A stretch of DNA of 64,000 bases from Physcomitrium patens (taxonomy: Eukaryota; Streptophyta; Bryopsida; Funariales; Funariaceae). The DNA lies in contig NC_037272.1 in NCBI RefSeq assembly GCF_000002425.4, forward strand, positions 12,226,174 through 12,290,173. Direction: 5' to 3'. Shown piece by piece: positions 35,270 to 46,324 of this stretch. The notes below the pieces were generated by a model. That model was not told where the DNA came from. It did no database searches and was given only the letters and a program-made list of their open reading frames with translations. The stretch's first letter is position 1. Every line of letters begins with the position of its first letter. A program made the position numbers and the translations under genes.

Positions 35270-35572
35270 GTGCAGCTGGATTCTTCACTTTCACAAACCA
35301 AAAAAGTTTCTATATTCTCTGCGAGCTCTTCTTATTGTTTTACTATGCTTGTACGGTTAGGAGTCACGAAACTAGATTGTTATGTATTACTTGACTTGAA
35401 AGCTTCTGCATGTTTTATTGAAGAAGAATTTTTTAGATTACATAAAATTTGTATGATTAAAAAATCCAAAGCCATACATGTAGAAGTAATAGATGGTCGA
35501 TCTTTATTCTCTGGAGGCATCACTCATGAAACGATTCCATTAAAAATAACCTTTGACAACCATAGTAGGTAA
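35270..35572 (+). pseudogene. Element 7 retropepsin remnant
   Basis: Reads LLDLKASACFIEEEF at the active site (normally L-x-D-S-G-A-x), then AIHVEVIDGRSLFSGGITHE. The aspartate is kept but S-G is lost. Homologous to 43.9-44.1 kb of element 4. Confidence 0.72.
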
Positions 35573-35999
35573 GTAGTATTTAATGTCATTAAATCACTAT
35601 CAAGTCTAATTATTTTAGTGCTCTCATGGCTTGAAAAATACAATCCATAGATAGATTGGATAACACAAAAGTTAGAATTTTCTCTAGTAGTTCATAGAAC
35701 CTCTAAAAAGCATCTAACACCCGATAAGCCAAAACTTAAATAACATTTATTTATTCAAGCTAGAGCATTTGTGAGGGTGACTAAAGAAAGTACTATATTT
35801 GTTATCTACGCAAATCTACAATTGGAACTTGTGGTTGCTACAACAATAAATTCCAAAGGCATATAAGGATTTTACAGATGTATTTGAAAAACAAAATACA
35901 AATATCCTACCAAAGCATGATTCTTATAATTAAGCGATTGACCTTCAAGAAGGTGTTCAACCACCATTTTGATCTATCTATAATTTATCCAAGTATAAG

Positions 36000-36392
36000 C
36001 TTGCAACTTTAAAAGAATACATTGAAGAAAATTTGGCTAAGAATTTTATTCAACATTCCAAGTTACCAACTAGTGCTTCGATATTATTTGAGAAGAAAAA
36101 AGATGGATCCTTACGAATGTGTGTCGATTATCATGGTCTTAATAAAATCACGATAAAGAATCGATATCCATTGCTGTTAATATCCAAACTTCTTGATCAA
36201 ATTAACCAAGCAAAGATCTTTATAAAGATTGATCTACGAGGCACATATAACTTGATATACATTAAGGAGAGAGGTGAATGGAAGATAGCATTTTACACTA
36301 GGTATGGATATTTTGAATGTAATATCATACCTTTTGGACTTATCAATGTTCTAGCTATATTCCAATACTTAATGAATGACATATTTTGCAAG
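36000..36392 (+). pseudogene. Element 7 reverse transcriptase, N-terminal part
   Basis: Open frame with [48 protein letters not shown] (motif A, catalytic D kept) and FGLINVLAIFQYLMNDIF. It ends at the deletion joint into LTR sequence, before the Y-x-D-D motif. Confidence 0.8.
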
Positions 36393-36564
36393 TTCCTAAG
36401 ACCTAATATATATAGGAGACAAGGCTAAGAGGATCTTCAATCTTGACAACTCACTTTTGATTGCTTAACTAGGACCTTTTTGCTTTATATTCAATTATTA
36501 TTCTAATATCAAGCTATCTCTATTTTTAAGTCTTGAATCCTTATCTTGAATATGGTCCTTGATA
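36393..36564 (+). repeat. Element 7 3' LTR, 3' part only
   Basis: About 172 bp matching 34110-34277 of the 5' LTR, including the TATA box and R start, and ending tatggtccttgata (terminal CA now TA). The joint with RT at about 36390 marks the internal deletion. Confidence 0.8.
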
Positions 36565-38550
36565 ATATCTTTCGGCAATCCATGATATCAATAGATATTG
36601 TCAAAAAAAAGCTTGGCAGTTTCTTCACTTGTAATAGATTTTGTGCATGGTACAGAATATGTCATTTTCATAAAACAATCTACTATCACAAGTATAGAAT
36701 CATATGATTTTGAGATTGAAAGATTTATATTAAAATCCTTAGAAATAAAAGACCATGATTGTTTTAGAATAGGTAATGGTTGAAGAAGTCCGTAAGATCA
36801 ATGTTAAAGAGTTTTTGACTTTGAACAAATGTCATATGATTGAACAAAGTCTTTTATAGCTTTCTACATTTATAACCACAAAAAATCTCTAAATATTAGC
36901 TCTAGAGTCTTGTTGCATCAAAAATATCCTAATGCTAGAAAGTTGTAACGTGCTTGAAGAATATGTAAATGTACTTCTCTTTTTGGTACATATAAGCATC
37001 CTTCAAAATAAAGTAGATTGTTCTTGAATTCAAACTAAGACTTAGAAGAAGTATTCTTGATATCATGAATAAGAGGATTAGAGGACATACTTGACTGAAT
37101 TTGTTTGATAAAAGTTGAATCAATAGTCAATATTGATTTCATTGCTTAAAGATAAAATTATTTTGGTTTCAATAAAATTATCTTTTATTAATCAAAAGCT
37201 ACATTTTCTTCTTTAGATGCAAGGTAAGAACGTTTAGAAAGGAAATTAGATAAATCTTGTTGTTTTATAAGCCGATAAGTAATATTGAATTCAAATCTTG
37301 ATAAGGACATGCTCTAATGAGCCTAACAATAATTTAAAACACAAATTGACATGAAATACTTGAGGTTCTTGTAATTTGTATACACAGTGACTAAATTGGA
37401 AGTGCCTTCTAGATAATGAGGCCATTCTTAAAAAGAATCCATAATTGTAAGAAGCTCTTTGATGTAGATCTCATAGTTAGTTTTGACTACTAAAAATTTT
37501 CTAGAATGAAAAGCTATTGAGTGAAGTTTATCATTTATTCCTATTTGTGATAATATAGCACCAAAAGCAAAGTCCAATGCATCTATTACCATAAGAAATG
37601 TCTAAGAGATGTCAACACAATATAAGATTGGTGCAAAAACAAAGGTTGTCTTTAAAGCATCAAATTCTACTTTTGTTTCTTGATTCTATTGAAGTTTGTC
37701 TTTACAAGTCAAACATATAAATGGAGCTGCAATTTAAGAAAAGTCCTTGATGAAGATCTGATAGTAATTGGTAAATTTTAAAAAACATTAGACATCTCGG
37801 ACCAATCCATAATAGTTTGAATTTTTTTAGAATCTATCATGAATCCATCATTTGAAATGATGTAACCTAAGAAATCAACTTGAATAGTATAAAATATACA
37901 CTTTTTTTTTTATCTTGGCATAGAATCCCACTTCTCTTAATTTTTATAACACATGATAAATATGAAGTTCATATTCTTCTATATTCTTAGAATAGATCAA
38001 GATGTTGTTTAGATAACAGACAATAAAATCATCCAAAAATTCTTAAAAAATATCATTCATAAGATGTTAAAAAGGTGTTGGTGCATTTATAAGTCCAAAA
38101 GGCATGACATTATATTCAAAATATTTGTATTTGGTTTGAAATTCAGTCTTCTATTCATCCCCTTCTTTGATGCATACCAAATTGTATGCTCTTCATAGAT
38201 TTATTTTTATATAGATCTTAGCTTGATTCAATTGATCAAGAAGTTTAGATAATAAAGGTAGTAGGTACCTATTTTTCATGGGATCTTTTTGAGTCTTTTA
38301 TAATCAACACACATCTATAATAATCTATCTTTTTTCTTCAAAAATAGAATTGGGGCTCTTGTTGGAGATTTAAAATGACATATGAAGTTCTTGGCTAGAT
38401 TCTCTTCAATATATTCCTTGAGTTTGATGAACTCATTTTGTGATAAATTATAGATTGGTCCAAATATTGGTTGTGCTTCTTCTTGAAGGTCAATTGAATA
38501 GTCATAGAAATAATGTTCTGAAAGAATATTCACATTCTTTTTTTCTAATA
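36565..38550 (-). pseudogene. Element 5 integrase (right part), RNase H and RT remnant
   Basis: 36565-36950 continues the integrase core and zinc region (homology to 41580-41900). 37280-37560 is RNase H, and 37560-38533 is RT. The clearest RT part is 38315-38533: [49 protein letters not shown]. Numerous stops and frameshifts elsewhere. Confidence 0.68.
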
Positions 38551-39711
38551 CATCTTAAAAAATCTTGATATTGGCTTAGAATACCACTTGAAGTCTTTGC
38601 ACCATTAGAAATGGATGTGACATAAATGATACAAAGTGATCCTTCTTTTGCAACATGCAAAAAAAATCTTGTACCTACAAATATAGGTTTAATTGTACTA
38701 GACTTATGATTTTCTACTTAATTAACTACACTCTTAGTTTTACTTTTAGAAAAGTCATGAGTATAAGAAATCTAATTTACTTGAAGGTTGTATTTTTTCA
38801 ACTACAATAAACATAAAATAATTGAATTAGAAGGAGATCTAATAATATTAAGTACCGTAAAGTTATTATGACCACTAATTATTACTTCTATAAGAAGGAT
38901 TTTGTGAATTACATCTCTAAAAGATAACGGATGACCATCCATGACTTCTACATGAATAGGTTTAGTTTTCCTTACTAAAGATATGTTAAGTCTTTTAGTA
39001 AATTCTTCATCTAAGAAAGACGTTCAGGCTCTTGAATCTAACAAAGTAGAGGCTTTGTAATATATAGGTCCTAAAATAATATTTAATATAAAACAAGGAG
39101 AAGATTCTAAAGAGAGAATAGGACCTTCATTAGGTATTGTATAAGGTTATAGTTGCACGGTCCCTATTGTAGATGGACAAACTTATTTTTTGATATATTA
39201 TCTTCTTTAACATTCATACTCTTCATTTTATAATTGGATCGCTTCTTTGAAAATTTTAAAAAATATGCTTAGGTTTTCCACAATATAAGCACAATCCTTC
39301 CTGACATCGATAAGTCTTTTCTTACTCAGTAAGAGCTTTAAAATATATTGCATCAATTTCCATATCTTCTATATTTTTGAATGTATGTATTGAGGAGGCA
39401 TTGGTATTTCCATTGAATTACAGTAACATTGAGGCTTACTTGTTTGACTCTCAGATCAAAATTCAAAAAGTTAATTGTCATGCTTCACAACAAAGTCAAT
39501 TGCTAGAGTCAATGTTTGAGGATCAAATAAGTTGAGCATCAATTTCTTTCTCTCATATTGTAATCCATTGAAAAATTAGCTAATAAGTACATCATCATTC
39601 CACTTGATATCAATTACAAGTTATCAAAATTATGAAATATATAATATTACGAATCGATTGTCTTGTTATAAAATATGGATCTTTTTGATTGCAACATAAG
39701 TTACATCATAT
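38551..39711 (-). pseudogene. Element 5 protease and gag remnant
   Basis: Protease homology lies at about 38760-39070 and the CCHC knuckle at about 39250-39310 (compare LYCGKPKHI). A gag C-terminal region runs to 39711, where element 4 cuts in. Gag resumes at 54529. Confidence 0.6.
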
Positions 39712-40194
39712 TGTCACGGACATAGAAATACAGGCTTGAGATCTAACAAGAAGTTTAAGAAGAACTGGCAAGAACTAGATTAATCACATGAATACAAGAA
39801 CAACACTAGAGAGGTGAGCTAGAGCTCCAAGAGATGTGTTGTCGAGATTGAAGAACTCTTCAGCCTCGATTCTAATATATACTCTTATTTAGGAACCTTT
39901 TCAAGCAACTTCTACCAACTAGGAAGCTTCTCAAGCGACTTCCACCAACTAAGAAGCTTTTCAAGCAACTTCCACCAACTAGGAAGCTTCTCAAGCAACT
40001 TCCACCAACTAGGAAGCTTCTCAAGCAACTTCCACCAACTAAGAAGCTTCTCAAGCAACTTCTATCAACTAGGAAGCTTCTCAAGCAACTTCCACCAATT
40101 AAGAAGCTTCTCAAGTAACTTCCATCAACTAGAAAGCTTTTAGAAGGTTCCGAAGACTTGCTTCTAGAAGGTTCTAAGGACTATGTCCCTAACA
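39712..40194 (-). repeat. Element 4 3' LTR
   Basis: 483 bp, tgtcacggacat to ctatgtccctaaca. Contains eight copies of a 30-bp repeat (39891-40130). TATA on the minus strand lies near 39875. The R copy of the priming sequence differs from the 5' LTR by one transition. Confidence 0.88.
39891..40130. repeat. 30-bp tandem array in the element 4 3' LTR
   Basis: Eight units of aggaagcttctcaagcaact plus tccaccaact, each with the palindrome GAAGCTTC. They sit in U3 upstream of TATA. Short frames reading RSFLVGGSCL repeats are by-products of the 30-bp period, not a protein. Confidence 0.88.
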
Positions 40195-40698
40195 TCACCC
40201 CCTCCTTTAGCTTCGCGGTCTCTGAGAAGCAATATTATTGTTAATCAATACCAGCACAAGAAAATGAAGATCTGTCGCATAACGTCTCCTATGAACTCCA
40301 ACTATTGTTCACGAGGCAAGTGGTTCATCAACCCTTGAAGCCAACAGTAGTGGCCCACGCCTTTGACTTCTGACCAAGCATGAACTTCCGTATCCTCATT
40401 GTGAAATTTTCCTACAAACACGCCTTCTGGCTGACCATCGTAAGCAGGCTTGAACTCAAGTACAATCACCAGTAATCGGTTACTCGGTATCCTCCGTTGT
40501 CATCGTAGTATAGGCGGTTCTTCATCTCGGGGTCGCCTTCGTGAGCTAGTGAGTTGAGATAATCTGACTGACATAGTATCTATCTCTTGGCTATCCATAT
40601 TATAAGGCTATTGAAAAAATTCTACTTTATCAACTACTAGTTTTGGTGGTACTCTCTTCCTTTCTTATATTCTTGGGTGAGCAAGCTTCAGAAAGAAG

Positions 40699-40947
40699 CT
40701 ATCGTCGAACCGACTTAGGTTTATGAGGATTTTTTTGATGAAACTCTTGTACCTTTTGTCGTGCATTGCCAAGATTTTCAGATGGTTCCCACGTTCGCTC
40801 ATTAATGTCATAGCCGCACCAATGAACAAAATACTCCAACTTGCCCCATCTTTGCCGTGAATCTAACACCTTTTTGACCTCGTATTCTTCGTGGTTCTCG
40901 ATCTCAATACTAGGTGGCAGACATTGCACTCTTCCAGGAAAGGACAA
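40699..40947 (-). pseudogene. Element 4 chromodomain
   Basis: [40 protein letters not shown]: a well-preserved chromodomain at the C-terminus of integrase, with Y, W and Y cage residues present. It follows in frame after a stop from the integrase C-terminal module at 40951-41448. Expected to guide integration by reading histone methylation. Confidence 0.87.
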
Positions 40948-40950
40948 CTC

Positions 40951-41904
40951 TCAATAAGGTTCCAACAGAGAAACATGAAAGACTGGATGTACCTTCATAG
41001 AAGCCGATAATTCCAAACAGTACGCCACTGGATTGATTTGCTTTTGGATGATAAATGGTCCCAATCTTCGATAGTCCAACTTATCACATGGTCGCTTGGT
41101 CTTGATATTCCATCGAAGAAGCCATGCTTTATCTCCAATTTTGAAAGTAGGTGCTTGATTTCGAAATCTATCTGCAGATGCCATGTAGGATTCTTGAGCG
41201 GATTGTAATTGAAGCTTCAACGTAGTTTGAAGCTCTGATAGTTGCTTCGTAAGTCCTTCAGCTGCTGGATTGTTATTCGTTGACAGACTCAATAAATCAA
41301 GCTTCGGATGATATCCATAGTTAACAAAGAATGGTGTATATTGAATCGACACATGGAGGGTGTTGTTATATGCAAACTCGGTTAGCGACAGATATGCGGT
41401 CCAATCATCTTGTTGATAGTTGATGCTGCATCGTAAATATTGTTCCAAGGCTTAGTTCACCCGTTCCATTTGGCCGTCAGTTTGAAGATGGAAAGCCGAA
41501 GAAAGCTTGATATCCACCTTCACTATCTCAAAAAGAGATCTCCAAAACTTTGATACGAACTGGGTTCCTTGATCTGATACGATATCATCTGGTAGTCCAT
41601 GATATCGATACACATTATCGAGAAAGAGCCTTGCTGTGACTTCACTAGACAATGTCTTCTTGCAAGGAATAAAGTGCGCCATCTTTGTAAGCCGATCTAC
41701 TACGACAAAGATGTTGTCAGATGAGTTCGATGATGGTAGATCCATGATGAAGTTCATAGAAACTGAAGACCATGGTCGACGTAGAATCGGCAATGGTTGT
41801 AGAAGTCCATAAGGACGATGTCGAGGATTCTTGGATTTTGAACAAATATCGCAGGAGAGGACAAAATCTTTCACATCCTTCCACATTTGGGGCCACCAAA
41901 AATC
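40951..41904 (-). pseudogene. Element 4 integrase core and C-terminal module
   Basis: All three catalytic acidic residues are present: D in VVVDRLTKMAHF, D in IVSDQGTQFVS, E in QTDGQMERVN. The zinc region has CDICSKSKNPRH. The GPY-type module has LLRWNIKTKRPCDKLDYRRL and SMKVHPVFHVSLLEPY. Stops between 41904/41886 and at 41449-41451 (a CAA-to-TAA type change) break an otherwise single frame. Confidence 0.86.
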
Positions 41905-43194
41905 TCAAGAAATAAGCTCTAAGGTCTTGTTGAATCCAAAATATCCCATAGCTGGAAAATTGTGGCGAGATTGAAGAACTCGGAGTCGTGCTAGTCCTTT
42001 TAGAATATACAACCGCTCCTCAAAGTATAAAAGATCTCCCTCCACCTTGAACTTGTCGTCATTGGTACGCTGCTTGATATCAATGGCTATTGGATCTTCA
42101 ATAGTTACGGCACATACCTGGTTCAAGAAGTCAGCATCAATTGGCACAATAGTAGCGCAAAGCCGAAATTGCTCTAGCTTCAACAACATCATACATTGTT
42201 GATCAAACGCTACTTCTTCAGCCTTTGGTACAAGATACGATCTCTTCAATAAGGCATCAGATAGTCCTTGCTGCTTTCCAGGTCGATAAGTGATAACAAA
42301 ATCAAATCTAGATAGCAACATACTCCACCGAGCTTGATGTCGATTTAGAACTCGAGCCGACATGAAATATTCCAAATTCTTGTGATCAGTGTATATGGTC
42401 ACTAGATGTGCAGCTCCTTCAAGAAAGTGATGCCATTCTTGGAAAGAATCCACTATAGCAAGAAGTTCTTTATCGTGGATCTCATAATTAATTTCAACAA
42501 CAGAGAACTTTCGAGAATAAAATGTAATCAGATAGAGCTTCTTGTCTTCTCCCATTTATAAAAGTACAGCTTCCAAAGCAAAATCCAAAGCATTAGTTTC
42601 TAAATAGAAGGCTTTTGTAAAGTCTAGATGTACCAAGATCGGAGCCGTAGTAAATACCGTCTTCAGATCTTGAAACGCCTTCTCTGCTAGAGGTCCCCAT
42701 TCCAGCTTATCCTTGCATGTCAATCGAGTGAGAGGAGCAAAAACTTGAGAATAATTCTTGATGAAGATTCGATAGAAGTTAGCAAAGCCAAGAAAGCATT
42801 GTACGTCTCGAACCATCTTCAGAACCTCCCAGGACACAATTGCTTCCACCTTCTTGGGGTCCATCTTCAAGCCTTCCATAGTCGCAACGAACCCCCAAAA
42901 CTCCATCTCTATTTGGTGAAATAAACACTTCTCCAACTTCGCATATAGTCCTCGCTTGCATAGTTTTTCCAAGATCAAACGAACGTGCTTTTTATGCTCT
43001 TCCTCATTTTTAAAAAATATCAGAATATCATCAAAGTAGATGACAACAAAATCATCAAGGTGCTCCCGAAAAATATCATTCATCATATGTTGGAAGATTG
43101 CTGAAGCATTGGTAAGACCAAAGGGCATGACATTATATTCAAAATGGCCATACCTTGTACGAAACGTTGTCTTCTATTCATCTCCTTCCTTGAT
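41905..43194 (-). pseudogene. Element 4 reverse transcriptase (C-terminal part) and RNase H
   Basis: RT has MPFGLTNASAIFQHMMNDIF and VIYFDDILIF, an intact Y-F-D-D catalytic motif, and RGLYAKLEKCLFHQIEMEFW. RNase H has YLETNALDFALEAVLL, INYEIHDKELLAIVDSFQEW and IYTDHKNLEYF. Two stops between 43195 and 43129 are CGA-to-TGA and TGG-to-TAG type. One at 42556-42558 is CAA-to-TAA type. Same frame throughout. Confidence 0.87.
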
Positions 43195-44106
43195 TCATAC
43201 GAGGTTGTAAGCTCCCCTTAGATCAATTTTTGTAAAGATCCTTGCATGTCCAAGTTGTTCTAAGAGACAAAAAATCAAAAGTAACGGGTAACGATTTTTC
43301 TTTGTTATCTTGTTGAGGCCTCGATAGTCCACGCACATCCGCAACGAGCCATCTTTCTTCTTCACAAATAAGATGGGTGCCTTAATTGATGATTTTGAAT
43401 GACAAATGAAGTTCTTGGCTAGATTCTCGTCGATGTACTTCCATAACTCCACCAACTCCGTCTTCGATAGATTGTAGATTGGGCCAAAAGGCAGTTGTAC
43501 TCCTTCCTGCAAGTATATGGCGCAATCATATGGTCGGTGTTCCAGTAGCATGTCGGCATTCTTCTTTTGAAACATGTCTTTAAAATCCTTATATTGCTCC
43601 GGTATACTTGCTGTCGAGATCTTCTCTCCGATAGTTGGAGTCGTATAAATGACAAATGGTGTGCCTTCCTTGGATGATCTTACAAACGCTCTTGCTCTAA
43701 TGAATAAAGATTTCTTTATTCGGGGTTTTTTACTAGGCTTGCTCTTGGATGATTTTGTGAGAAAGGTCATCTTTCGCAACCTCCAATCTATGGATGGGTT
43801 ATGCTTTTCCAACCAGGAAAGACCAAGAATAATAGGATTTGATGGGATTCTAATAATATTGAAAATAATATAGCTACTATGGTCCTTAAACGTCACTTCT
43901 ATAGGTTCTGATTCATGGGTGACACTACCAGATAATAAAGGTCGCCCATCTATGATCTCAACGTGAATAGGTTTGGATTTTTGTACTAAAGAGATCTTAT
44001 GCGCTTCGCAAATTCTTCGTCTAAGAAACAAGCAGATACTCTTGAATCTAATAATGCTAAGGTTCTCAATTTCTGAGGGCCAATAAATAAAGGGATTGTA
44101 AAACAA
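43195..44106 (-). pseudogene. Element 4 protease end and RT start
   Basis: The frame begins within the protease ([40 protein letters not shown]) and runs through the linker ([20 protein letters not shown]) into RT ([33 protein letters not shown] with catalytic D). The protease active site lies in the overlapping frame upstream ([16 protein letters not shown] near 44018-44065), with the D-S-G glycine changed to arginine. One single-base frameshift near 44010 separates them. Confidence 0.84.
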
Positions 44107-44957
44107 AGGGCAGGTTGAGCGGAAAGAAAGGAACCTGATTGTTGTTGCGATATTTCACTATCCAGCCGCACGGTTCCTATTATGGCTGGGCATCCTCGTT
44201 TTCTTGAATAAACATGCCCTGGTCCTGACAATGCATCGATTTTGCTTCTTGGGACAGTTTCCAACTTTGTGGCCTTCTTCACCACAATATAAGCATAGAC
44301 CTTCCTCCATACGTCACTTTTTTTCTTCTAGAGTAAGAGATTTGACACGTACCACATCAATTTGCATGTCTTCTATCTCTAAATATAAATTCACGTTGCT
44401 TGCCAATGTAGTTGGGGCGTGACGAACCATATGTTGTCTTGAGCATTGGTCTTGGCGACGTTGGAATAAGCAGTTATCGTACTTCACAACTTGGCTAATA
44501 GCTTCGTTGAGCGTTCGCGGATCAGGAAGAGTTAGCAACAAATCCTTCACATCGTCCCTTAAACCCCAATAGAATTGACTCATCAATGCTTCTTCATCCC
44601 AATTGATATCACATGCTAGTTGCCTAAAATCTCATGCATAGACTGATGTAGAGCGCATCCCTTGTCGTAGTGACTGGATCTTTGTTGTAGTCCATTGAAC
44701 CTTGTCGTGTTCACCAAATGCTTTTGGAAATGCCTCCAAAAAGATTTCAAAGTTAATTAGTATGGATGATCGTTTCTCAAACAAAGGAGCAAACCATGAT
44801 AGAGCTTACCCTGTAAGTAAGATTCCAACAAGCCCAACACGTGTCTCCTCCGTTGAGTAGTATTTGGGCTGTAAAATTGTTATCAACCTGATTTGATTGA
44901 CAAATCTTCGAAACTTGGAACGCATACCATCGAACTTGTCCAGAAGGCTAATTTCGA
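44107..44957 (-). pseudogene. Element 4 gag, C-terminal two thirds
   Basis: From the element 3 insertion point: LLDKFDGMRSKF, RRFVNQIRLI, then QSLRQGMRSTSVYA, the frame at 44314-44586 (DVKDLLLTLPDPRTLNEAIS) and the CCHC knuckle CLYCGEEGHKVGNCPKK (about 44245-44295). Gag coats the RNA genome; the knuckle is complete (C-x2-C-x4-H-x4-C). A few stops. Confidence 0.82.
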
Positions 44958-46262
44958 TGTCATATTACGTGCTTTCCTGCTCGAGAACGCGCCGGGCGTT
45001 TGGCTGTAGAAGGTAGTATGGAGATTCGCCGATAGTCAAGCAGTCTATCAGTTTTTGACTGCTGGAATATAAACGACTGCAACAATGTACCGTAAATCTA
45101 TACGGATGCTCTTCGACTGCTTGTCGAAGTCTTTTTTTTTTTTTTTGCCCCAGCCGATAGGTCTCTAGACGTTACAGAGAACCCCGAACAATCCAAACTG
45201 TTAATCTTCAATACCCCTTTGTACTTACGATCTTGTATCCACTGACTGTCCTGTTAGATTAACCCAATAAATTTCATTCACTCCGCATATTCAATCCTAT
45301 AGACACCCCTTTAATCCTTCAATCACAGACGTAACTCGATTTCACAAAACAGTCAAGAGTATTCAAACCCACTTCATTTAAAAATCCCGATTCACCATTA
45401 CAACACTGTCTTCAGCAGCGATTGCCTCAGTCTTCCCAAAATTCTATGAAGAAGAAAAATCCAAATTCTATGTCTTTCCTTCCCCGACCCGAAGCATGAA
45501 GCTCCTCTCTCTAATTCCCTTGATCTTCAAAAAACTCCAATGAAAACCAAACTGGTAATCTTGCAAAAGCTTGAAAACTCCCTCTCCTCCCGATTCTCCC
45601 CTAACCTTATTCTCTGAATTTATTCAATCTTCTGTCTTAGATCCGGAATTGGCTCCCACCTCAAGCTTGGATCCAAAATTGGCTCTCGCCGTCAAGCTTT
45701 CTCCTCCGTTTTTACCTTTAAGAAATCCATTTACCGAAAATAACGTTCCCTGAAACGGCACAGAGAACAGGACAGCCTAAAACAAAATCGAACCCCGTAA
45801 TCGGGACCACATTGAGTCACTCGACCAATTCAGGTCCTATATTGGGAAAGATGCCCGTAGTAACCTGGATGTTCCCGTAATTGGGTCAAATTGGTCCTCA
45901 CGTCAGATTGGCTAAGACCCGTAGTAAGACCTGGATTTCCCGTAATTAGACTGCATTGGGTTGACCGACCAATTCAGGTCTCATATTGGATAAGAGGACC
46001 CGGATTAGATTATAGAAATTGGATCCAATTGGCTCCTCGAACCCGTCGTGTGAATTGGTCCTTCTCTTCCTACTGACTCCCGTTATTGGAATCGAATGGG
46101 GCATTTCAGTATGCCATGGCTGACTGTAACGGAGTGACTGAACCTGACCACTCAGTATTTGTACTGGAGTTGGTCGATGCTCCCAATATTCGAGGTAACT
46201 GAATATTAATAAAATTCCCCTTTCTTTTTATTTTCACTGTATACTCGTATTACAACACGACA
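44958..46262 (-). repeat. Element 3 3' LTR
   Basis: TGTCATATTACG at the left, ACAACACGACA at the right. Near-identical to 52245-53547. Contains a T run at about 45132-45147. Confidence 0.92.
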
Positions 46263-46324
46263 TCCACCCCCTCTGAACCTGTGCATCCTCCGGTATGCAC
46301 CAATTTACCCAATTGTTGTTTGAT

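Larger units (their letters stand above)
33826..36564 (+). mobile_element. Element 7: internally deleted Ty3 chromovirus
   Basis: Flanked by a perfect 5-bp duplication atatc (33821-33825, 36565-36569). Plus-strand order is 5' LTR, self-priming site, gag, protease, RT, then an abrupt switch into a partial 3' LTR at about 36393. The rest of RT, RNase H, integrase and the 5' half of the 3' LTR are deleted. It inserted into the element 5 integrase. Confidence 0.88.

Noticed and set aside
39872..40114. Open frame of repeated RSFLVGGSCL units, and its counterpart at 54224-54448
   Set aside because: The 10-residue period is the 30-bp LTR tandem repeat read through; it lies in U3 and has no protein features.
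39891..40130. Regular 30-bp repeats resembling a CRISPR array
   Set aside because: Units are contiguous with no unique spacers, lie inside an LTR, and the genome is eukaryotic.
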